The position numbers were made by a program, and so were the translations under genes. Below the pieces are notes generated by a model. The model made no database searches, was not told the DNA's origin, and saw only the letters and a program-made list of their open reading frames with translations. From assembly GCA_964017145.1 (NCBI GenBank), contig OZ024850.1, forward strand, positions 1,713,618 to 1,777,617: DNA of 64,000 nt. The letters run 5' to 3'. Every line of letters starts with the position of its first letter. Position 1 is the first letter of the stretch. The stretch comes from Agrocybe praecox (taxonomy: Eukaryota; Basidiomycota; Agaricomycetes; Agaricales; Agrocybaceae). Positions 1-10,691 of the stretch are shown here, in pieces.

Positions 1-1413
1 CAACAAGGGGCCTGTCATAGCAGTCGCATGTGCAGCCGCGGAGCTGTTGTCTCGACGCATGCTAGAAGTCGATTTGGTGTTCTTGATAGAAGGAGAAGAA
101 GAATGTGGTAGTAAAGATTTTAGAAAAACCGTGCAGAAATATAAAGAAGCTATAGGACCCATCGATGCTATTCTTGTCAGGTTGGTCTTTTTAAATGTCA
201 TGGGTGATCGGTTTTTTTTCTTGTAGCTAACCCGTCTGCAGTAATTCGACGTGGATTGCTGATGATCGGCCTTGCATCACTTATGGGCTACGAGGAGTGG
301 TGCATTGCTTGGTCGAAATTAGTAGTGATCGCCCCGACCTACATTCTGGGATCGAAGGAGGAGCCGTAGCCGAGCCTATGGTTGACATGTGCGTGCATTT
401 TGCTCTGTCCCGATGTGTATCTTTTCCTGAGTCTTTCTTAGGGTGCAACTTTTAGCCACCCTCACAGATCAGAAACGGGTAGTTAAAGTACCCGGTTTCT
501 GTGAGTTACCTTGAATGAAACTACTATCATATTGCTCTTCTAATCAATAATACAGATGACCAAGTCCGCCCGCAGACCGATGAAGAGAAAGAATTGTACA
601 AGTTATTATCGGAAGTTACACACAGACCGGCTGAGCTCCTGTCATCCCGATGGCGAGAACCATCCTTCACCATCCATAATGTCACGATATCTGGGCCTAA
701 AAGTAACTAACTTTGCTCGTATACTTTGTGGGATGTGTTGCTGATGATCAACGCTTATAGACGCAACTGTTATTCCGGGCACTGTTTCCGCTCAATTGTC
801 CCTACGATTAGTACCCGATCAAGACCTCGAAACAATCGTAAAATCTTTGCGCGAGTATTTGCAAGCTTCATTCGATGCACTGCAGTCTCCCAATGAACTG
901 AAGGTATGTCTACTTTACTTTTCATTCATGTGGGGCGACGTTAGAGAATACTTATCACTTCATCTTTATCAATGGTCGTTCTAGATTGAAGTGAAGCACA
1001 CAGCAGATTGGTGGCTCGGTGACCTTGAAGGACATTGGTTCAAGTGCTTGGAAAGTGCCGTCCAGGAAGAATGGGGCGTTGAGCCTCTGCGTATTCGTGA
1101 AGGAGGTGTAAGTTCCTTTTTAAAATTTGATATCTCTCGATTTTCAGAGTTAAAATCCTTGAATAGTCTATCCCTTCCGTTCCATATCTTGAGAAGGAGT
1201 TTGGATGTCAAGCTCTCCACCTCCCCATGGGACAAAGCTCAGTCAGTCAATTATTACTCTGAAAATAATGGCTACTTTTCTGTTTTACTCATATCTTAAC
1301 AGGACCAAGCACACTTGCCAGATGAAAGAATATCACTTGTTAATCTCCGGAAGGGGAAGGCAGTTATTGAGCGCTTTTTGCTTAAAGCTGCCCATAAAAA
1401 CGCTGAATCTTGA
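1..1413 (+). CDS. DUG2-like M20 metallopeptidase, 3' part (5' end outside window)
   Basis: C-terminal part of an M20-family peptidase resembling Dug2, the subunit that works with Dug3 in cytosolic glutathione breakdown (cleavage of the gamma-glutamyl bond). Visible motifs are FLIEGEEECGS (the metal-site Glu-Glu of M20 enzymes) near base 80, GLRGVVHCLVEI and HSGIEGGAVAEP around 290-370, and HTADWWLGD and GQSSDQAHLPDERI near the end. Eight exons were inferred: 1-180, 242-388, 442-500, 556-702, 761-903, 985-1107, 1167-1241 and 1303-1413. The reading frame is kept across all junctions and ends in TGA. The N-terminal WD40 part expected in a full Dug2 would lie left of the window, so a simple Cys-Gly dipeptidase cannot be fully excluded. 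Confidence 0.8.
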
Positions 1414-1906
1414 AACATTGTCGTTGTTGTCCGTTTGGTTGGTCCGTTGAGCCTTCTCAGGCTTCGACTCGCGGGTGTTTTGTTATCTTCCTTTTGCTTT
1501 CTTTTGCAGTCGTATATAGATTTCTGTTTGATATAGTTTTTGAGCATGTTTGATGAGCATATTTCTCGTACAAGATATCGTACATAAATTTTGTTAATCC
1601 TTCACAATACAAGTTATACAACCTGTAATACCTTTGCTATGAAGGATCGCCTGTGCCTCTGGAAGCAACGGCCCGAGATATCAGCTCGAATCCACTGCAG
1701 ACACGGGATTGTCTTTAACTATAACTACACTCACTAAATCTCTTTATCTCGTATGTGTATATTCAAGTGCGTTTCAGGAAGAAGCAGGCCTCGGATTTAA
1801 TTATCTTCGACTCATGGAGAATGACTTGCAAACACGAGGCCCAACGCAAACGGACGGTGAACGTGTTGAACGGTAGCTTGTTTTTTGAATAATAGTTCTC
1901 ATACCT
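1414..1906. other. intergenic, tandem genes
   Basis: Spacer of about 490 bases between the DUG2-like gene and the HET gene, both on plus. It is AT-rich and holds the 3' UTR and the next promoter. I see no other feature in it. Confidence 0.5.
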
Positions 1907-4351
1907 ATGGGCAACATATGCAGTAACTCAAAATTTCATGCGGAACCCACCGATGTTGCGACCAGAAACAATTCAAACCCAAAGAATTCGAATCTTTGCG
2001 ATACTTGCAATGGACTTGGACTCGCCTCGCCGCATTTCATCTCCTATTCAAACGACGGGCAAAACGAAGACGAAAAGGTGGATCTGGGGCTGGTCAAGGA
2101 TATAAAAGCGAAACAATCACACTGTTCACTTTGTCGACTACTTCTTCGTGCCCTTGGACCATCATTGCCAGACTTTGAGGATGGAGAACCGGTTTACGTT
2201 TCGATAAACTGGAGCACGGAAAATAGGAGCACTGAAGACCCTCTATTTCCAACCAAAACGAGCCCAACTCCTCGAATTATGGAACCTATCGCCGAAACGA
2301 GAGCGTTCGTAGGAGGCGGTCCTCTCTTTCCTAGAGACGGACTGAACATGTTTCCTGGGATCGTGCTTGTGGCAGAGGATATTCCGGATACCACTTCTAG
2401 TTATTCTGGCTTTGCGCGTCTGATCAAAGACAAAATTGACTTTGACATGGTCCGGGGTTGGCTTGCAATCTGCAAGAATCAACACGCTGGTTCTTGCGAC
2501 CAACCTTTAATGAACGAAGAAATCATGGATCCAGCAAGAGAAATCGCTTCCTTCCGCTTGATTGACGTAATCGATAAATGCATTGTTCGGGCCCCCCTCA
2601 AGTGTGAATACGCCGCTTTGAGCTACGTCTGGGGCTCCATTCAGACGCAAGATATACTGAGAACGCTCAAAGAGAACATAGAAGTCCTCGAAACACCAGG
2701 GGCTTTTTTGCGTCCAGAAATCGCAAGCAAGATTCCCTTGACTATCCAGCATGCAATGGATCTACTGTCAAATTTGCAGATGCGATATCTGTGGGTAGAC
2801 AGTCTCTGCATTATTCAAGACGATGATGGTTCTACCGGAAGTAAGATGGAAAATATTTCAAAAATGAACATCGTCTACGGCGCAGCATATTTTACGATCG
2901 AAGCTGCAACGGGAACAGATGCTAATGCAGGACTCCCCGGACTCTACGCTGGAAGTCGTCAAACGAGCCAAGTAGTGGAAGAGGTCGTTCCTGGTTTGAG
3001 ACTAGCTCTCAAAGACAGGTCTTCTTATAGTTACTGGGAATCAAGATACTATACAAGAGGATGGACGTAAGTTTTAGGATTGTATTACAATAAAATAACC
3101 TAACGATTGACCACATCCCACAGATTCCAAGAAAGAAAATACAGCAAACGTACACTGCGCTTTATAAATGGTCAGATCGTGTTCAGTTGCCGATCAGCTA
3201 ATGAGTTGCGAGAAGACATCTTCTGCGAAGATAATTATTTCAAATCTATCTTCGTCAACTCATACTCTGATGTCGAAGAAAAAATAGCAGAAGGAGATTC
3301 TCTAATTGGCTCATATTCTGCGCTCTCTCTTACATTCTCCTCCGACATATACCATGCTTTCGCGGGGTTTACTACATATTTCAAACGCAACCTATTGACA
3401 TCGTTATGTCACGGCATGCCCAATGCATATTTCGACTGGTTCTTTCTTTGGAGCTTTGGTTCAGTGAGACGGCCAGGGGCCCCGAGCTGGTCTTGGTCAG
3501 GCTGGTACGGTCAAGCTACTGCACACACGCTGATAGATTGGAATGCCGGGACGATAAATAATGCTGGCCGAATAGTACACAGGAAGCGGACTTGGATAAT
3601 TTGGTACCAACGTGTAGCACACGAATCGCGGGAATGCATTCGAGTTTGGACTCCTGAAAAGCGAGAGCAAGAAGTCAAAAGCGACACCACCTGGACTAAC
3701 TTCTATGGGATCCCAGGTACCCTGAAATCCCAATTTCCATTTGATTGCAGTCGGACACTACCCACACCATGTACATTGACTAATGCACCGAAATGCTTTG
3801 AGGATAGCCATACACCCTCTAACCTTCGTGGATCGGGATACCTCCAGTTTTGGACTGTATCTGCTACATACAGAGTCGCACCGCCAACGAAAAAGAAAGT
3901 TGAGGACGACTCGAAGTTCTCGCAAATTATCCGCATTGACAAAGAAAAAGGTCTTGCACCTCGAGCCCTTGTCGGTATTTTTGATCAAAGCGGCCGAGAA
4001 ATTACCACCATTTTGGTACCTCAAAAATGGTACCAAGAACATATTGTGCAGAAAAAATCCAGATATGGTCCTTCTAACCAACACCATGACACGTACGAGT
4101 TTATACTTTTGTGCGAGGGTATGCCGACCACGCCTGAATCTCCGTTGGCTGAGTGGGATGATAGTGGTGGTGGTAAAGAGGAGTGGAAGTACATGATAAT
4201 GCTGATAGAATGGCACGGGCAACCAAAAAATGACGACGGATTTATGCGTAGTATGTGGGCAGAGCGAGTTGCGGTTGGAGCGATTGATAAAAAGGATCTG
4301 AATGGTGCTTTCGAACCCGGGCCTGTGTGGAAGGAAATCATACTAGGTTGA
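1907..4351 (+). CDS. heterokaryon incompatibility (HET) domain protein
   Basis: Two exons, 1907-3066 and 3124-4351; the intron joins the class-typical RGWT|FQER stretch. The HET block is clear: EYAALSYVWG (about residues 227-236), then PLTIQHAMDLL, RYLWVDSLCIIQDD (about 292-305), and IVYGAAYFTIEAATG followed by GLPG. A PSWSWSGWYG motif typical of long HET proteins follows in exon 2. HET proteins take part in allorecognition and incompatibility-triggered cell death in fungi, mostly by unknown biochemistry. There is no signal peptide, membrane segment, NACHT/NB-ARC or repeat domain, so this is a stand-alone HET protein of about 795 residues. The start is the first Met of the long frame (MGNICSN). 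MGxxxS at the N terminus would suit N-myristoylation, which is only inference. The partner locus, if any, is not visible nearby. Confidence 0.88.
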
Positions 4352-4576
4352 ACAGTGTCTTGAAGTGTACAGAGATTGCAAATGATCGCCAGTGGGAAAC
4401 ATTAAACTCATATATGTATTGAAATTTGTACTGTACTTGCAGAAAGAAGATCGCAATGTAATGGAACAAATAGTAGACACAGGATATGTTTTTAAAAACA
4501 AAAAAGACAAGTAAATCATTTTTGTCGTAGTTGCGTTATATACAAAATGTTTGGGCCCAGTTTTGTTAGCAAAAGA

Positions 4577-6242
4577 TTAAACGACGACCTGTATCGGTAC
4601 AGGTGAGAAGAATGCGCAGAAGCTGTGAATACGCTACTTACAGGCCAGCCGCTAGAGAAATCGAGGCGGTTTATACCGAGCTGTCAAAAGTAAAAGCAAC
4701 ATTTTTAAGGCATAGGGATTACCAAGAGGTTAGCTAAGACTTACGAAACTTCCTGCTGAAGTGTAGTAGTCTGCAATAATAAATCGCATGAGATTCTTGA
4801 TTATGAGAAAATTGAGCTTTGACTCACGATAGACGAGGATCGGGCCGTCACCGTCATCCATAAGGTCTTGTCCACCAGGACCAACGATCTGTAATTACAA
4901 ATATATCAAAAATCCTACAGACCGACATTGACTTAATCAACGTACGTTGTCATGAGTTCCAAGGACTAGAGTTCCTCCTCCCGAAGTGAGAGCGACGCCA
5001 GCTTGATCAACAAAGCCTCCGGTAGCCCTGAGAAATGCAACCACATAAGTAAGCACCATATGTAGACGTTTCGCCATGCGTAGATTTATAGGTGACATAC
5101 TTAGAAGACCTTCCAACGCGGATGTTATAGGTGCTGTTAACACCTTGGCAACAGTTATCCCAAGACGAGAAGAGGTAGTAGAAGCTGCCGTGTTTGTAGA
5201 TCACACTGGCCTCGATGGCCCCATTGTTCGCCGTACGCTGTGCAAGCGATGTGACGGTGCTACTGGCCAATTTGCCGCTGGATGAGCTCAGTGTCACTTC
5301 TTTGATTCCGGTCCAGAAACTTCCGAGAGACAGGAGCCAATTGCTTCCATCTGTGAGTAACATTGATCAATTAATCGAGAAGGGAAATTTTGATCTTCGC
5401 TCGGGCTCTTACCGATTAAAAGACTACAAGGATCGATTTTTTGAGTTTATTAGTATATGTTTTACACCTCTGAAATACAACTGGCAAGTTCTCACTTTGG
5501 ATCAATGGCCTGAGATGATAATTAGACTACCTTTAGTCACACGTTCTCAAAGGCTAGTCACTTACGTTGTAATTGTTAGAGCTGGAAGTGGACGTAACCA
5601 AGCCCTCATTTGTGAAGCTCCCGGGCTGGCCAGTGGAGGATTTTGCAAAGAAAATGGCAGACTGAAGAAAATCCCGCCATGAGACCGGGAGATAAAAATG
5701 TCATAAAGAAAGTGCTCACGTTCTGGGATCCAAAACTGGAGGCAGCGTAATAGAGCTATTGTTGTCGTTAATGTCAGTCGATAGTGTGATATTTGCATGT
5801 CAATGTCCTCACAAGGAATTCTCCGTTAAGATATGTGCAATCTGGAGCCCAAAGGTTTCTGTGTTCCTGATGTTAAACTCCACCATTCAAATTGAATATT
5901 TGGTCACTTGCCCGTTTGAAGTGCCGGTATATTGGTCAGTCCAGGGCGCGCCGTTAGGCCATACCTTTCCTATGAGAGTCCAAGCAGTACGGTCCTTGGA
6001 TGTCCTAATTTCGATACCGACAGCGGTCGCTGAAGAACGTCAAAGATCAACGTCAGTTACTCTCCTTTCCATCCCACTGCGAAGCCAGTTCACTTACAGA
6101 AGACGTAGTACGTCCCAGAGTTATCCTTGCACATAGTGGGATCGTGGACAGCGGTGTTTCCTGTTACAGTTCCAGGGCCAACGACTGCATGCCCCAAGGC
6201 TGCAAAAGCGACAGAAGGAAGTAAAAGTGAAAGCCAGCGCAT
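4577..6242 (-). CDS. secreted GH43 endo-1,5-alpha-L-arabinanase-like hydrolase
   Basis: Thirteen exons (minus order): 6098-6242, 5912-6029, 5813-5858, 5720-5755, 5566-5661, 5496-5509, 5413-5423, 5101-5350, 4946-5027, 4828-4888, 4745-4770, 4642-4680, 4577-4588; total 936 nt, 311 residues. A signal peptide (MRWLSLLLPSVAFAALGHA) precedes a five-bladed propeller fold. Expected GH43 catalytic acids are present: HDP (Asp34, base), WAPDC (Asp94, pKa modulator) and GAIEAS (Glu202, acid). FSSWDNCCQGVNSTYN and SGGGTLVLG are typical of fungal arabinanases that cut arabinan side chains of pectin. Two consecutive microexons (14 and 11 nt) encode AIDPNLLID. Intron 2 begins with GC rather than GT. The gene ends very early after the last blade (GWPVVV), so no binding module is attached. 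The arabinanase call is by motif likeness; other GH43 activities are possible. Confidence 0.88.
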
Positions 6243-6997
6243 GCTTGAAAGAGTTGCTTGAGAGAGAGAGTAAAGTGCCAGATGTTAAAGTATGTGGAGC
6301 TCTAGTGGCCTTTATACTTCATGATATGAGCCTTTTTAGATCTGGACTTTTATAAAAATCCGAAAGAGCCAGCATGATCATGTATTGCGTAGCAGCTTGA
6401 TGCAAAATTAAGGTTGAATATTTGAATCGTCAACTTTTACATTCCACTTCAATCTAAAAGTTGAGCCGCTGTGCGATTGTTCGCAGTAGTCCGTCTGATC
6501 ACGAGTCTGGTTTTAGACGATGAAAATTGCATAGAAGCAGAATTAAACATGATTTCGAAGTTCTGACTGTACACCGTTTGATGTTGGTTGCAAGGAAAAG
6601 TGACGCATACGGAAAAATAATGTTGGACGGACAAGAGCGGAACCGGCGGTCCGACGTTCTATTTTCAAGTCACACACGTGAGCGCCTTGTTTGTCGACCT
6701 CCTGAGTTCTTGGCATTTACCAGCAAGCAATGCATACCTGGTTAATTGCTTCCTCATTTCTGCTGCCTTCCTCTTCGTCCTGTGGACAACTCATTTGGAA
6801 ACCCGTCGTGAATCGTTTATACCCCCAATTTAATTCAAATTTCATAATCATACATGGCACTTGGCCGACTCATGCACTGGAAAGACAAACGCGGATGCAA
6901 TCCGGGTCTAAGTGGATGGTATCCCGGATCCCTGAATAAAGGCAGGAAATGATTCACACTCAATATCAATTCCCCGCAAGACCATCTGCAGACAGAA
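6243..6997. other. divergent intergenic region
   Basis: About 750 bases between the divergent GH43 and alcohol dehydrogenase genes, so it holds both promoters. Short ORFs on either strand lack motifs and splice context. Nothing else recognised. Confidence 0.5.
6309..6316 (-). promoter_or_regulatory. TATA box of the GH43 gene
   Basis: TATAAAGG read on the minus strand, 67 bases upstream of the GH43 start codon. Position and sequence suit a core promoter of an inducible secreted enzyme. No experimental support. Confidence 0.45.
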
Positions 6998-8733
6998 ATG
7001 TCGTCCAGTTACTCCTCTTCTGACAAACAGAAAGCAGCTCGCTGGCATCCACCGTCATACGACATCCGAGTTGAAACGATTTCAGTTCCTCAGTACGTTA
7101 TGCAAACGATCTAAGTTAGGGGTTATATGGTGTCTAACAAAATATACAGGATTCAGAATCCTGACGATGTTATTGTGAAAGTCAAGGTACGCCATTCATT
7201 AAATCACTCTTCGAAGCGAAACGCATCTAATCGACGGTACCTATTCAGCTGGCTGCCCTTTGTGGTAAATATATCAGACACAGGCTTCTTAGTGATTTAT
7301 TCCTGATTCTCTTTCAGGCAGCGATCTACACATCTATCGTGGTACAGGAGGAGTCGACAAACTGTGAGTAACACGCCATGTATCTCTTAGCTTCTCATTT
7401 TTACCATCTAGTACGCTAGACACACTTGTGGTCATGAATTCATCGGCGAAGTGGTCGCGCTCGGATCCAGCTACGGCAAAGAAGCGCCAGGAAGGCCTCT
7501 ACTGTACTCAAAATTGAAGATAGGCGATAAAGTTGTTTCCCCTTTCACCAGCAATTGCGGTGAATGCCAGTGGGTTTCATCTGCATCTTAAACTCCAGCC
7601 TCATGTATGTTGAAACCGTCATTTACTAGCGTCTGCCGTTTGGGATACACCGGGAGATGTCCCAATGGCGCCTTGTTTGGATCTCCTGCGCTTGAAGGAG
7701 GTCAAGCTCAATACGTTAGGGTACCCACCGCAGGAGGTACTCTTTTCAATCTCAGCGACCCCTCAACCTGGTCAAGCGCATTACCGAAAGAGGCGAAAGA
7801 GAAAGCCCTCGTCGGGCTCTCGGACAGCTCTCTCTTGATGTTGGCGGATATTCTCCCCACTGGTGTATTCGCAGCCACGCAAGCGATCAACCATCCCAAG
7901 GTGGCTCCTGTCATCACCGGAAGACCTTGGCCTCTGTGTTTCAACCAGACAGGAACCACAGACGGCGGGAATGAGGTTAGCTTTACGGACGAAGATAAAA
8001 TATTGAACCTCGCAATCGTTGGCCTCGGTCCCGTGGGTATATGTGCTGCTGTCAGCTTGCTCGATGTCGTCGCCACTCGCAAAATACCATATAGGATCGT
8101 GGCTATCGATCCCATTGAATCCAGGAGAGAGAAGATGAGGATCGTTCACCAAACTATCGACGAATCCGGCAAGGGGAACGGTCAATTTACCGTATGCTCC
8201 ATCGACGAGGGTAAAGAAAAAGTAAAGGAATGGACTTCAGGCGTTGGATGCACCGCTGTCTTGGAGGTAAAAGACCATCCCAAATATGCATCTATATTTG
8301 TCATTACTCACTATTTTTATCATGAACAGGTTGTCGGGAATAACAGCGCTCTAACCCTTGCATACGAACTCGTACGCGCCTTTGGCGTCATTGTATCCGT
8401 TGGCGTCCATGGAGATCCTCCATTCCCACTTGTTGGTCGTCAATTATACAATAAGAACGTGTCTTTGGACTTTGGGAGGTGCCCTGCCCGTGCGATGTTC
8501 CCGCCTGCTTTTGATTTGCTAGGTTAGTCGCTGGCTATCTGATTTTCGAGCCCTATCACATACTAATATTTTATGCACACTTCCTTTCAGTCAAGAGACA
8601 GGATATCTTCGGAACTGTAGGCGAGCCTGCAAGTCTCATAGATCGTATCGTGGGCCTGGACGAAGCTGCGGAAAGTTATCGCGCTTTCGACAAAGGGGAA
8701 ATAGGCAAGACTATCTTTGATCCTTGGAAATAA
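6998..8733 (+). CDS. zinc-dependent alcohol dehydrogenase (MDR family)
   Basis: Medium-chain dehydrogenase/reductase with GroES-like N-terminal half and Rossmann C-terminal half, probably cytosolic, oxidising an alcohol with NAD(P). Catalytic zinc ligands lie in LCGSDLH and HTCGHEFIGEVVALG. A structural-zinc lobe is kept (CGEC-HVC-RLGYTGRC, four cysteines), although an intron interrupts it after CGEC. The nucleotide-binding segment is NLAIVGLGPVGICAAVSLLD, followed by an acidic VAIDPIESR that favours NAD. The first part is split over several small exons (6998-7095; 7151-7185 region; others to 7571). The main exon starts near 7626; the last two exons end at TAA 8731-8733. The start was chosen because MSSSYSSSDKQKAARWHPP leads directly into the GroES fold. 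Substrate cannot be read from sequence; class III-like or general secondary alcohol dehydrogenases are alternatives. Confidence 0.85.
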
Positions 8734-9095
8734 AGAGTATATTCTCTTAAATCTATAAAGCTCCATATCCAACCTGTATTCGTACTTGAAATGAAATTGC
8801 ATATCCTGGGTACAGACTGAGTATCGATGCCATCGTTTCCGGCCAAAATATTTCTTGCTTCATTTCATCAATAGATTGGAGTGGAAGCCGATAAACCTTT
8901 ACATTGAAGAATTCTATTTATTCTCCATAAATCCCGACGAGAAAAAATTCTAGGTGGCCATGGTATAAATTTGATTTAAAATAAATAAACTTTAAAGTGT
9001 AAGCAAATGAGGAGAGACATGCCAATGGATGGATATATCATGGGTATATTATAAAATGTATACCTACGGGTGAAAGGATGCGCAAAACGAGTGGA
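8734..9095. other. convergent intergenic region
   Basis: About 360 AT-rich bases between the 3' ends of the alcohol dehydrogenase (plus) and the BTB gene (minus). It should hold both polyadenylation regions. Nothing else seen. Confidence 0.5.
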
Positions 9096-10335
9096 TTACT
9101 CAAGACGAGACCACGGCGGAAGTTGCGCAATAGTAGGCAGGTCATCCCAGATTTCTTGTCGAAGTCGTTCGGCACCTTGAGTGAATTCCAGGCAACAACC
9201 TTCGCACACCACTCCATTTATTTTATGTATTGCCTGCAAGATAAAATGCAGCGGACCGGTACGCAAGTACCATGATCGATGTAGTTGGGACACCAGCTTC
9301 GCAAAGCCTCGCTTGCAATTCGTTGACGACGACCCACACGTCGATTCTGATGCTCGGTTCTCACAGAATTCGCGGATGAACTTTTCCATAATCTGTAGGC
9401 GGTGCTGATACATCAGAGAATATAACATGACATCGCTCGAGGATAGCGTTGAGGACGGTTTTGATGGATGTTCGAGAAGGAGTTTTGGGTGGTCGGCATG
9501 TAGTATGCCAGAAAGACTGTAGAGAGACAGAAAATAGAGAGCCGAAGGAACTATGATATTAACGTTTGTCTCTCGTGCCAGATTCAGGACGTGTAAAGGA
9601 TGGACATAAGGGAAGGAGAGATCTTTAACAGTCGGCGAGGACAAAGCAAGTTCGACCATATCGTCGTGTCCTTTTAAGGTAGATGGCCATGTTTGGCGGA
9701 GATATTGAATAGCACCTTGTCGGAGATGCTCGATGAAATATTTAGTCGCCAGTCGCAAGATTCCAGCAAGGTAGAAGAACCCGTCTGGGTGATCATTTGT
9801 GAAGGTCCTATTGGGTTGAAAATAATTTATCAGCACGAGGACATGAGGAAGCATACTGGGACAACTGACGGCCCATCATAAAGAGCTTTGACAAGACTTG
9901 AGAGTTCGGAAGGTTGGTCGTGCATATGGATAACCAGGCAGCCTTGATAGGTTTCCGTCGCATCCGTTATGGATTGTGGCATCTGGAACATATCGCTGAA
10001 TATTTCTGACTGTCTAGACTGGGAGACATTGATTTAATCGATGAATTTCTTCGATAATGAGGCACAAAGCATACAAGCACACCTCGATGAACTCGAAAAG
10101 CGGTTGGGTCCTCCTTGGTAATTAGCACGATGTTTCCATCTTCAAACCAAGGCTGTAGAAAATGATAGATATTTATAAAGTACGCAACGCGGCGTTGTTA
10201 AGCACATACCTCGCCCTTTTTGATATCTTGCGATTTTCCTATAGAAAACCGATTCATGCGCTCCACGAATTGGGCCATTTTTGCGGGGTGGATAGGTTGA
10301 GATGATGAAGAAGAAGAGGCTCCCGCTGTGTCCAT
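9096..10335 (-). CDS. BTB/POZ domain protein
   Basis: Four exons on minus. After a low-complexity Ser-rich start (MDTAGASSSSSS), the BTB fold reads PWFEDGNIVLITKEDPTAF, then VHRGVLSRQSEIFSDMFQMPQ, then GCLVIHMHDQPSELSSLVKALYDGP, and after a further intron TFTNDHPDGFFYLAGILRLATKYFIEHLR. This D-x-N-V-x-L / F-x-V-H-R-x-x-L-x-x-S-x-F pattern defines BTB, a dimerisation and cullin-3 adaptor fold. The C-terminal half has conserved cysteines near the end (CEGCC) but no Kelch or MATH module. The family is heavily expanded in mushrooms, where most members have no known role. Start at 10335 is the first Met of exon 1; stop TAA at 9096-9098. Confidence 0.85.
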
Positions 10336-10691
10336 TGAAAGCTCCAAGGTGTTAAGTAAGTAGTGAAAATGTGAAGGGTGTGTAACGCGCTAGCAGGGTG
10401 GCTACGAGAAGAATAGGAGTTATGAGTCGTTAATAAGGGGAATCCAGAGGTTATATAGCGCCTCAACCCAACGAAGATGAAGATGACTGGTGGTTAAAGA
10501 GGAGGAAGAAATTAAGGATCAAGTTTGTGCATGATCGGCTCAACTGTATTTGGTCGTATGTGCCATTACAACCCCATTCAATATTCAAACCGAATAGGAA
10601 GGGCACGAGCTCGAACACCTCGAACACCGAGTATGTAAATGAATAAATCATTGGTATTTCTATCCAGATTCCTAACAACATCCTACTCCAT
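10336..10691. other. intergenic, same-strand genes
   Basis: About 355 bases between MON1 and the downstream BTB gene, both minus. It should hold the MON1 3' UTR and the BTB promoter. Small ORFs here have no family likeness. Confidence 0.45.

Noticed and set aside
3758..4222. 154-codon minus-strand ORF
   Set aside because: Antisense to HET exon 2; low-quality product with no motif.
7708..8185. Two minus-strand ORFs of about 135 codons
   Set aside because: Both are antisense to the main alcohol dehydrogenase exon.
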